In this document: positions 1-9,961 of the stretch, in pieces
How positions within the stretch are numbered: position 1 is the first letter of the stretch
Layout of the letters: each line of letters starts with the position of its first letter
Assembly: GCA_036971615.1 (NCBI GenBank)
Contig: JAYKKR010000002.1
Span: 3,782,001-3,846,000 of the forward strand
DNA: 64,000 nucleotides
Reading direction: 5' to 3'
Origin: Amyloporia xantha
Lineage: Eukaryota > Basidiomycota > Agaricomycetes > Polyporales > Adustoporiaceae
Notes under the pieces: generated by a model
Seen by the model: the letters and a program-made list of their open reading frames with translations, nothing else
The model's database searches: none
What the model was told of the DNA's origin: nothing
Program-made: the position numbers and the translations under genes

Positions 1-130
1 TGTACTGTCCACGCTTGGAGAGATTGAATTTTGAGTCCAACGACTATGAACTGGATGACGAGAGAACTGTAAGAGCTGCTTGCCGCTCTCACTCACCTCC
101 GGTCAGTCATCCCCATCCAATCACCTGCAG

Positions 131-693
131 AACAAAGATTATGGCCTGCCAGCCTGTCCTCTCAACTCGAATCGTCGTTGTATCCTGATACACCATCGAG
201 ATCGTCATATCCGATCGTGCCAAGTTATCAGCCTGTGTCTCCGGCCCCTACCTTCTTCCCCGCCCTCTCTTACACATTTACTTCGACCTCCTCACCTGCC
301 GGTTTTACGCATGCTTTCCAACCTACATCGCAGCCGATGGTCCTTACAGTGTTGTCGTCCATCCCCCCCAAGAAGGCGTCATCCTCCAGATCCTATGGAG
401 CCTTTCAGGAGCCAGTAGCAGGACCATCGAATCAGTATGGTGCGACGAAGCGAGAACTGAATTCAAGGAAGGTGCGAGATGAGAGTGTGGCACCAAAGAG
501 GACGCGAGCGGGTAGAAACACAAAGGCCACAGTCACTTCCGCACCGCCCGCACTAGAAAAGTGAGTTGGTTGCAACCTGCTTCTCTTCATGTCCTGACGT
601 CGTCCCCGGCATTGGTGTGTTATGTGTGAGATGAGAATGAACAGTGATGAAAATGGCGAATCGACACGAGAAGTCGGGTGGCCATCTTACTAG
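131..693 (+). CDS. 3' end of an unidentified Ser/Pro-rich protein gene (partial)
   Basis: A reading frame open from about position 131 to 560 encodes a Ser/Pro/Thr-rich stretch that becomes basic near its end (motif APKRTRAGRNTK). It is followed by a consensus donor GTGAGT at 561 and an acceptor near 644. The joined frame continues as a short acidic tail (DENGESTREVGWPSY) and stops with TAG at 691-693. A CTGCAG acceptor sits just before 131, so an upstream exon is expected, probably extending past the left edge of the window. Low complexity and a basic patch would suit a nuclear or regulatory protein, but no domain is recognisable and no function is claimed. The model rests only on splice signals and an open frame. 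Confidence 0.35.
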
Positions 694-2734
694 TACGGGA
701 AAATACTTGCTTCAATTGGTATGTCAAATAAATGTGGAAAATGTAAGTCAACCTGTCTTACTTGTTTCTTATGTTTACTGACGTAGGGTCGACAGGTTTT
801 GGAGGGGGATTGCTCTCACTCGTCAACTCAACGGTTCAGTGGATAGCGGGGTGGGCGGCAGACCGTCGCGGTCGTATTCCCTATGACCTCTATCACGCTC
901 AAAGGAGGCAACTGTGGGGTTTCCACTCAATGGGGAACGTGCCACTGGGGACGAGGGCGAGACGGTAGGCGAGACGTGGCTGGAGCTGGGATACGGTACG
1001 ATGGGTTCCAGCCGAGGCCGCGTCTGTTCGAACCAGAGCAAATCTGGCTAGATATCCGGATGTCCACCAATTGCTGGCTAGTCTCACAGAATTCTGTCCA
1101 TTCTCGTTGATATTTATCTGTATGTTGTATCTAGCCCTCTGGTTTGTATTGTTCATACTGTATTTGTCGAAGTTCATCCCGCGCGCGTTGTGTCGTGGAT
1201 AGTATGTATGAGAAGTCTCTACACGTTTAGACTCTTCTGCGTAATATAGTTGCATTCTATTCCCTTGCGACGTTTGTAAGTTTTGTCTTCCGGTTGGCGA
1301 GTCGTGGATCGCCAAATTGTTGACGGTTGTGGCGTCTTCGTAATAAGTGAGATCATGTGATCGCGTTACTGCGTCTCTCGAATCGTGAGAACGTCCTGTC
1401 CGCTGGGAGATTTGTTCACGGAACATGTTCCGTGAACATGTTCCCGGAACCGTGCCTGGTGATGTGACATGTGTGACTATAGGGGGAGGGCCACAGTCGC
1501 TTTGACCGCCAGCCGGGCGGCCCAGTACTTACTACTCGCGTCGGGAGCGGCCCATGACCACCGCCCATACATCCTATCGTGGGCGCCTTCGGCGCGGATA
1601 GCTAGAGCTCAGACGCTGCGGCTGCTGGCAGACCGGGAGATATAGAAATATTAATGTTTGATTGAAACTTAGTTCAATATTAATATTGTAGTAGCCTGGG
1701 AGGGTGCCATCCGCTCAGTGCCCACCCGACCGTCATGGTCTACGTCTAGCAGTAAGTAGAAGTGGAACGCGAGGCCGTTAACCTAGCGGAGTCAGTGGTG
1801 CCGCCGCCCGACACTTAGGAGACGGCCGCCACGGCGGCGGCAGGACCGCTCAAGCGCTTAAGCTCCAGTGTGGCCAGCGTGATGGTGTGTCACTAAGGCG
1901 CCAATACGTGACGTTCCGCGTTCCGGTGCCCTGTTCAGGGAACGAACCTCCCCGTGGACAGGACATTCTGCGAATCGTGGACTTGGTTCGAGCCGTCTCG
2001 AGTTCGCTTGAAGCTTTCTATGGCTGCTACGTCCCTGAATCATTCGCTGTCTTGCTCTACGGGGCTTTTTTTACTTTGCATATCAGGTTGGAAGATTGCC
2101 AGTAATCAGAGTCATCCGATTACAGTGTACGTCGTCGTGTATATTTGCATCTATCTGGAGGTTTGGAAGGATTGACTCTGTCTGTCTAGCCTCCTATATT
2201 CTCTGAACCGATAAAGTCCAATGTTGACGATGATTCCGTGTTCATTTTCTCCTAGCATTGTACGGTATTCCTGCAACGGGACATATGTACAAGAGGTGAG
2301 TCTAAAATCACGCTTCTGGACACATCATAGCCTTCATTTTGCCGGTGTTCAATTTCGCTTGCCTGTAAGAATTCTTCGTTGTCTCTGGGAAATCCAGGTT
2401 GACAGACCATGTTTCCTATTCTTTGGAAGTCTAGTCCAATGGACGGAAGCTCACCATGGTATGTCTGATTGAGAATTCAAGAAATCAGCTCCGTCCTTTA
2501 TTTATTCGGCGATGTATCCCTTCCATGATTTTTCAGATGCCGGTCTAGCCTCCACTCCTTTGTGCCACTTATTCGTGATCGCATTGGCTTTGCCTTCACG
2601 ATAATGCAAGTCAACTCCACCGCACAAAGCATCAAGATGGTGCTCTGGCCGCATCGACCGGAGAGCTTCCCGCAGTTCTATTGTTTGAGAGTAGATGCCA
2701 CTACACTAGCGGTCACGTCATACCTCAGAATCGG
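694..2734. other. Gene-poor stretch, no supported gene
   Basis: Only short overlapping open frames occur on both strands, none with a recognisable domain or a convincing exon chain. It contains the palindromic 13-bp repeat at 1413-1450 and a small AT-rich inverted repeat near 1650-1690. The rest looks like unremarkable intergenic or decayed sequence. Confidence 0.5.
1413..1450. repeat. 13-bp tandem repeat forming a perfect 26-bp palindrome
   Basis: Units of about 13 bp (TTCACGGAACATG, TTCCGTGAACATG, TTCCCGGAAC) follow each other. Positions 1413-1438 read identically on both strands. The TTC/GAA half-sites resemble heat-shock element halves, but their spacing (6 and 7 bp between starts) is not the canonical 5-bp HSE spacing. 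Function unknown. Confidence 0.8.
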
Positions 2735-2742
2735 TATAAAAG
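2735..2742 (+). promoter_or_regulatory. TATA box candidate
   Basis: TATAAAAG lies about 310 bp upstream of the putative zinc-finger start at 3054, and 119 bp upstream of another ATG at 2854 that opens a short Cys-containing frame. Its assignment to either is tentative. Confidence 0.3.
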
Positions 2743-3053
2743 CTCACGTCCCTTCCGTGAACCCCGCAACTTCTTTTCCCTTCTCAGCAGGCCCTTCACC
2801 GCCTCAGATTTCCTAGCGAGCGCCTTCATTTGAGACTTCAGTTGCTCTTCATTATGGTGCAGTGCACACACTGCTACCTAATCCGTACAAAATTTCTTAT
2901 TGAGGACCCGAAACTCGCCCACGCCGCTGCCCTCGTTTCTCGGACGCAGGGAACAAGAAGCAAAGCGTCGAGTCTTTGCTATCTCCGCTTTCAGCACCCC
3001 CAAACTCCAAACTCTTCAATTCCAAACTCTTGCTGTCATCCTCTTCACACAAC

Positions 3054-3528
3054 ATGTCTTTCACATATACACTCCTCATACCCAGGTGCATACTGCACTT
3101 GCGTATGCATACACCCCTAAATGCACCTCGCCGTATGAAGATGCGTTCCATGATCTGGAACTATCACTTGGGGTGTTCCCTCGGTCAGACCTACAACTCC
3201 ACCTGCGACTCCGTAGGGTTCGCAGCGGACGACTGCTTTGTCCCATCTGGCCCCGGGAGGGTGAGTGTGTCAATTCTGTTATTCCGGCATTGTCTGACAT
3301 GTCTGTCTAGGTCGAATGCCGGTACTGCAACGTCGAGCTCAACATGGAGCAGGGAACACTGTCCCGGCATAAGAAGACGGACCGCAATTGCCAGGCATGG
3401 GGGGACAACGGGCCTGTTCTACAATGCCCAAATTGCCACAAAGTGTAGGTTGCTTATATTCATCGTTTCAAAGAAGTGTGTTTTGACCACATGTATGTAG
3501 CTTCAAAAGTAACTCCACATTGTCATGA
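3054..3528 (+). CDS. Small zinc-finger-like protein, apparently truncated
   Basis: The most informative exon (3311-3444) encodes a clear finger-like pattern: CRYC, then GTLSRH with further basic residues, then a second CPNC. A 50-bp intron (3261-3310, GTGAGT donor, phase 0) precedes it. A second intron (3445-3500, donor GTAGGT) follows. Joining at 3501 gives HKVFKSNSTLS and then a stop at 3526-3528. In the first finger the equivalent Leu-Ser is followed by Arg-His, so the second finger ends just before its expected zinc-ligand histidines. The start at 3054 (MSFTYTLL) is chosen only because it is in frame. This could be a short nucleic-acid-binding protein or a gene broken by a frameshift. No close family is recognised. 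Confidence 0.4.
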
Positions 3529-5410
3529 AGTGACACCTAGACGACAATCACTCCCCTTCGTCTCTCACGTATGGCTTCGGTCACTCCTTTTCCTGGTTAC
3601 CCGTCTACATAGATGAGAGGGATACCTGTCCCATAGACGAGCCTGTGGTCATATGCGGTTTATCTTTCTGCGCCAAGTATGTCTACATGACCTTCAGTGG
3701 TGTAAAGCAGAGCTTCCCGTCGTCCCGCACATCGACACATTTCTCGATCTCCTCTCCGACTTTATATCTACTGCAAAAGGGCGATTGTGCTCGCTCACAC
3801 ACATCGCAACATCGCCGCCACCAGACGTAACTAGGACGTTGCCGCCCCGAAACCTGTCGCCAAATGGACATGCTGACTTCTCTCACCTTGAGTTGTCACA
3901 AGGCCAACCTATCTATCGTGCGATGGCAGGCCGAACCGGAATGGCTTGTTGGCCGCACTTACCCGTCCTGAATCATCCAATAGGTAACCTTCACTGACTG
4001 TACGACTCACTAGTAAGCGTTGTCTGCTGTCACATGTGAACTATTGCTAATTGTTATTTAGGCTCTTAAGACTCAACACTTATTGTGGAGATTATCCATG
4101 CCACCCAATTGACGTTCAAGCATTTCGCGTGAAGTTTTATCCAGGACGCATACCCGTTTATTGCTTCGAACCTGCCAAGAGCCGTTCTGGCGCCAGATTT
4201 ATTCCTCATCAGGTCTGTTCTGAGCTGGAGGGGTTGTGTGCTCTTGACCCAGGCCTCGGGCTGAGTCGTTCGCGGCCGCGGCGGTAAGACACTTCAAGAT
4301 GTTCACACTTATCGCCAGTGGAAGGTGCAGAACCGAGCGTCCATCAGCGTCCACCCAACTCACCACAGGTTACATGTATGATATGACTTTGGGGCGAGTC
4401 ATATAGATGCTCGAGTCCCCTCGATCTCGAGTTTCAACAGTCGGTCTATGTCCCCGGATTTATGGAGTCGAGAGCGCACTCGCCTTTCCCAAATGGGCAA
4501 ATTCGTACTTTCTGCGTAGGCCGGTTGGAACACTGAAATGGCACGAAAGGCGGTGGACTTGCGTCCGCTTGCTCTCCTTTGACGGACCTAAGCAGTGCAA
4601 TTAGAGCGTCCAAGGTTTCTTCTAACACCAGAATCCGATAAGAACTCCCACTCTACCCTGCTATAACCGGCGCGTAGCATAATGATCCACTCTCTCCCCT
4701 GTGGTGGTGAGTGCCTTGTTTCAAGTATGGGCTCAATGCAATGATGGCGGTGACCTTATTCACTGAATCGAGATGTTAACGCCATTTACGACCTATGTCT
4801 GTACTCTCTGACGGCCGCGACGCTCATATCTGTCGCCGGCGATCCCGGACATCTCTGCACGTTTGTTATGAAGAAGGGCGCTGCTAGTCATCTCGCGATG
4901 AGGTCTCGACATCATCACAGCCATCCAAGTGACGTATAATGGATCCTCGTGCGGTCTGCTTCGTCCTTCATAGGCCTCCGCAAGACGCGCTGGCAGAGGG
5001 CCGGACGTGTTGAGCAGGGCAATCTCAGCGACGCTGACAAGACGCAAGCTCTTCGCACCCGCTCCTAACTTATGCTGATCTAGCATCCGAGTCCTATTGG
5101 CACCCACCATGCCCGATGCGCCATACTCAAATCCCTCCCTCCAGACGAGCATCGACCCGAGTAGCCCAAAACCTACATTACCCTCTTCACAGAAACGCAC
5201 ACTACCCTCTTCATAGAAACGCACGGGACCGTACGCGGCCATGACCGTCACCGCGCCCGCGGTGAGCTACCCCCTCGCGGCGACGACGGTCACTGTGTCC
5301 GAGCCGTATATCAGCTCCGGCACGACACGGTTCGGGTCCCCCACCGTCACGGCCACAGTTGTGAGCGAGACGACCGTCAGTGCGTGTGCGAATTGGGATG
5401 GGAACACGCG

Positions 5411-5436
5411 CTCAGGCTCAGGCTCAGGCTCAGGCT
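5411..5436. repeat. CTCAGG hexanucleotide microsatellite
   Basis: About four and a half perfect tandem copies of CTCAGG, encoding a (Ser-Gly)n run in the overlapping plus-strand open frame. Confidence 0.85.
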
Positions 5437-6143
5437 GGCCTAGTGCGTGTTTCGTGCTGCAGTAGTCGGCACATTTCCCCGCTCACTTAGGTCCTGCGTC
5501 TCTGGGGTTGGGCGCTACGAAGTAGATGGACGTCCCAGCATGTGAATGTCATTCTTACCACGTACTATATCCGAGCTTCCTCTTGCGAAGTGCGTTATTC
5601 AAGGAATCAGGATGCTACCCGAACGTGTCCAATCGCGGTCATGTGACCATACATTTTACGTACAAAGTCGACGTGTGTACTCGTCTCCGAGGCCCTTCGC
5701 ATGAAATAGATCCCATGTACAAGACGAAATTCACTGCATTTCCTCCTCTCTCCCCCCCTCGAGTCGCCTGACATGCTGCTCACGGCCATCCCATTTATCA
5801 CGCTGTTGCTGCCATCTCCGTCACATTCAACACGCTGCCACAATCTCCGTCTCCCCCACGTACCCACCACGCGATGCACATCGATCCTTCTCCACACACG
5901 CACTCATCTGCAGGACGACACCCAACGGGGTGCGGCCACTTCTCGAGATCCAAGAAAACGAGAAAAATAAGCATTAGAACAGGCCTGCTACGACACCTCC
6001 CCGCGATGAAAAAAGCCCCAAGTACACGCCGCAACAAGCCGCTCTACGACGAGTAACCGTAAGATATGGTATGTGTATCGATGTGCGCGCTTTGACCTAT
6101 CGTAATGGTAGATGGTGGAATGAGATACGCAGAACAGAGACAG

Positions 6144-6171
6144 AGATGGAGAGATGGAGAGATGGAGAGAT
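6144..6171. repeat. AGATGGAG 8-bp tandem repeat
   Basis: Three and a half perfect copies of AGATGGAG inside a purine-rich tract (about 6130-6215) downstream of the dehydrogenase gene. Confidence 0.85.
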
Positions 6172-6447
6172 AAGAGCGAGAGGAAAGGAGACAGAGTGAG
6201 AGGAAGAATGTCCGAGAGACCGACCGACAGACTTGACTAGACCAGCGTTTCGCTGTCGAGGAGCAGCGGGATGATGTAAGTTACTTCTAACGCGCGCGTT
6301 CTACTTCAGTGTTCTTGTATCGTTATGTTATATTTCCTGTATGATTGGTGAGACTTGAGATTCGAGACTTCTTTCTTCCATGATGACCGACGTAACGCCC
6401 CCGTTCCCCCGTACGGCAACAATCGCATCAATAACGATCGCGGACAA

Positions 6448-8051
6448 TTAGATGATACAGTAGCCGCCATCGACGCGGATTTCGGAGCCAGTCATGAAAC
6501 GGGAAGCGTCGCTCGAAAGGAAAACGACGGCGCCCTGCAGGAATGTGGTCAGCACGCGGACGGACAGGACAGCATTGCTTGGATACACACCGCCAAGTCC
6601 TCGGGCTCTCCCATCTGTACGTCACCGAGAACGAAAGGTGTGAGAAGCGAGCAGCTGAAAGGGGAAATGACAACCACATACCCTGCCCATGGGTGTCAGG
6701 CTTTCCCATGTTTTCTATGGGATCACAGCCACGGTCAGCGGGGAGCGAGCAAATAGGGGAAGAGAGCTGACGGACCTTGAGCTCCTGGTCGTGTGCCAAG
6801 ATGGTCCTTGTGAGCTTGGTCAACATGTAGCCTGGGCTGGAAAGGGAGAAGCCGACACGTGAGAGGGGCAGGGCGGACGCGTGACGTCATGCGCCTCACC
6901 TAAGGCAGTTGACGCGGACGCCCTTCTTGGCCCACTCCACGGCCAGACTCGCGGCCATGTGCTTCACGGCTGCGAGCGAACAGAGTAATTAGCCTCAGAA
7001 CGCTCTCACACCCCGAAGAGACGCGGAGAGAAGCCAAGCGGGCGGGAGGAAGTGCGGGGCTTACCAGCTTTCGCAGCGTTGTACGGCGTCTGCGGCTGCG
7101 GAATGTTCACAATCTGCCATTTTACCCCGCACACGTCAGCCACGCCCCGACAGCAGACACGGCCAACCCACGTTCGCACTCATGCTCGCCACGAGCACAA
7201 TGCTGCCTCCGCCCTGCGGTATCATGTTGCGCGCGGCTTCCCGTGCTGTGAAGAACGCGCCGTGCACGTTGATATCGTATAGCCGCTTTATCCGGTCGAA
7301 GGGGTAGCTGGAACGAATTTGATCAGGGCTAAACATACGCCGGCACGGGGGAGCGCCACCCACTCGAATGCGGAGTAGTTCTCGACGATACCTAGATCCC
7401 GAGAAGAGAACGATGAGCGAAATGAATCTGGGCCGATGACACGAATGACGCACCCGCTGATGCGACGACCGAGTCTATGCGGCCGTACGAGTCCATGACC
7501 CTGCGGAACGCCTGCTGGACAGAGAGCTCGGAGGACACGTCGCAGCCGATGCCCATCACGTTATAGTCGCTCGGGTCCATGTCACTGTCAACTTCACACC
7601 TTATCAGCAATCCGCCGCCGGCAGCGCGGGCGCGAGGGATCCTGACCGCATGATGCCTTGATGAGCTCCTGGGCCGCCTCGGCCGCCTCCTCCTCCTTGA
7701 GGTCGAGGATGGCGAGCTGGGTGCAGCCGGACTGGATGAACGCGCGGCAGAACTCGTTGCCGAGGCCGCGGGCGGCGCCGGTGACCATGCATACCTGTGG
7801 GTGGGGGAGGCAAACACGGCTGAGCGTCGACGCGGGGAGGAGGGTGCGGCGCGGGGGACACGCACTTTGTTGGCCATGGAGAACTCGGGGAGGGTCTTGA
7901 CGACCTTTGCCTTTGCGGCTACGGCGCTGTTGATGGTGGACTCGAAGCGGGCATGGTGGACGAGGTGTCGTGGGGGGCGGCGGGCGACGGCGAGGGGTCT
8001 TGAGAGTGTGGAGGAGACGAGACGGGAGCTCATCGCTGGCAGGGAGAACAA
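6448..8051 (-). CDS. Short-chain dehydrogenase/reductase, mannitol/arabinitol dehydrogenase type, with mitochondrial-like leader
   Basis: This is a multi-exon SDR. Exon 1 (8051-7866) gives an Arg/Ser-rich, acid-poor leader typical of a mitochondrial presequence; ATG at 8051 or 8033 could serve as start. Exon 2 carries the Rossmann motif TGAARGLG and exon 3 ends in VVASAG. A later exon has [16 protein letters not shown], then [11 protein letters not shown], followed after an intron by the catalytic YNAAK (Tyr-x-x-x-Lys). Next come [13 protein letters not shown] and RVNCL, SPGYMLT, and the C-terminus [15 protein letters not shown] before TAA at 6450-6448. The ending and the YNAAK site resemble fungal mannitol, arabinitol or sorbose SDRs, so NAD(P)-dependent polyol/ketose interconversion is inferred. 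The substrate cannot be fixed from sequence. Introns are short with GTGCGT-type donors. Confidence 0.85.
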
Positions 8052-9961
8052 TGAGGAAGCGTGTGTGGAGATGGAGGGGGAAGAGAGAGAGGAGCGGTGA
8101 GTTGTGAGGTGTTAGGGGGAAATTATTTATTGGGTCGGTCCACGCTGTTCTCCACCAGGGGCGCCTAGAGAGCGTCGGACCGATCAAGCCAGTCCGCGCG
8201 GGGCTTTCCCTTTCGTGTTGACATAATCCGCCCCTCAGCCAATCCCCGCGCTCGCCATCCCGCCACCTGACTCGTGCCCCTCTCGACACCGTGCACCAGC
8301 CGAGCCCATCCCCGTCCTCGACGTCTAGATCGTTCCCCAAGCGCGTCCTCCCCATTGGCCCATCGCTTCCCATCGTCCTTAACGATGGCGCTACCGGGTG
8401 CTACCGAGGCCTCGTCCCGCGTACACGCCCCTGGCTGGTACGTGAGCTGTCCGCTCGGTCGACTTGGAAATCCATCACGCATAGGGGTAACCTGTGGTCC
8501 TGTGGCGGTGACTGAATGGCACCTCTTCTGTCGCTCGGAGCGTACGACCTGGCGCTGGCTGCCAACCCCCGGCCGCCTGTGAGACGCTCTACTCGACGAC
8601 CACCGGATCCGAACCCTCTGTCTCAACCCTTCCCCTCATCTCGTAATCGAACCGTTCATCTCACCGATCGACAGCGCAATTGCACCCGAACCCCGCGGGC
8701 ACCGACTCATTTCAATTTGGCAAGTGGACTGCCTTTTTGGGCGGACGCAGCGCGGTCAGGTACCTAACCCGCCGCGGTTGCCCACCCCGCTTTCCTATGA
8801 TCCGTCTGGGGAAAACACGCGCTCTGAAGTTCAGCACGACAGTCTTCAGTCTCGAACCAGACTGGCCGCGCGTGCCCCCACTACGAAAGTATAGTCATGC
8901 TGGGGTAACCAGCCACCAACGATAACTGGGGAGAAATGGCAATCACGTTGATCCGTGTAACACTCCAGAAGCATGCACGCAGGTCGGATCTTAAAGCACC
9001 TATGTTTAGCCCATCCGTACATGCATCCGTACAAGTTGCCATATTTGTAGGATCCGCCCGCATGAAGCCTTCCACTGCATACACCGCAGCGGCTGGCAAA
9101 TCATACCTATCAGGAGCTGTACCCCCTTCGCAGGCTCTCGCCGTCCGTGTCGATGGGGTGACTTCGGTACGTCCACCGACTCGGCCTTTCCGAAGTTTCA
9201 CCCGCATTGCAAATACAGTACTGTGTCATGTTCTGCAAAGAATTTGGACAGCTGAATCATGACGCTTGCCAGCGGGAACCACACAACTACTAGTGTGTGA
9301 GGAAAATGACGAGCAGCGACGCGCGCTCGTCTGTTTGCCCCGCGAGGACTGGGCTGTATAAGCTTCCATACTAGACGAGCAAAATTTTCTGGTCGCGACA
9401 GCTAGTAGCTACAGACTGCGCTCTCTTCACCGTATGCAGTACTTTCGAAGCCTGCAAGGACCCCCATTCGACGGCCTGACTTATTACGTAGGAGCTCCCT
9501 TTCGCCAACCCTGAGTTCGCCGTATTTCACTTCGCAGGTCCTCGTGCGGATCGCGAGTTACCATCACCCCAGCTAGCGACAATGCAGTGTATTGAGTATT
9601 GAGCATACTGGTATATGAGAGACAACATAGTAGGTATGGTAATGGAGGACATAAGTCAAACGAATGATGAGGGGGTATCCACACAGCAACAGAGACACGA
9701 ACCAGTAACTTACGGAAAATAAACATCGCGCAGACTAGAACTAGAATATACTACTAACGAGAACGGTACCCCGCGGCCGGCCTCATCGACCGCCGCCAGC
9801 AATTATAAAGCGCAAATCCAGCCGACCCGCACATGAGTAATGTGAAACGAAAAATAGAGAGAGAGAACGCAGACGCCGTCCACAAGCACCGCCCACCCCA
9901 GCCCCCGCGACCCTGCGGGCATCGAGAGCGATCTGCAACACACGCACCTCCGCGACGACGA
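8052..9961. other. Intergenic, no supported gene
   Basis: This stretch holds the upstream region of the dehydrogenase and the downstream region of the kinesin gene. It has only short GC-rich frames without domains. A GACGAGC/GCTCGTC inverted repeat around a GCGACGCGCG core lies at about 9309-9332. Confidence 0.5.

Larger units (their letters stand above)
3529..6447. other. Gene-poor stretch, no supported gene
   Basis: Many short frames are present, including a Thr/Val/Ser-rich one at 5241-5465 and an opposing one at 4793-5251. None has a domain or a consistent splice structure. Two microsatellites lie here (5411-5436 and 6144-6171). Part of 3600-4290 may be the decayed 3' part of the neighbouring zinc-finger gene, but this is not demonstrable by eye. 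Confidence 0.45.

Noticed and set aside
899..1426. 175-codon minus-strand frame
   Set aside because: No domain, odd composition, no splice partners; it covers part of the palindromic repeat. Left as unsupported.
1413..1450. Heat-shock element
   Set aside because: TTC/GAA spacing is 6-7 bp between starts, not the 5 bp needed for HSF trimers.
4793..5465. Overlapping opposing frames, one Thr/Val/Ser-rich and reminiscent of cell-wall proteins
   Set aside because: No signal peptide, no splice structure, no recognisable domain; the Ser-Gly run comes from a microsatellite.
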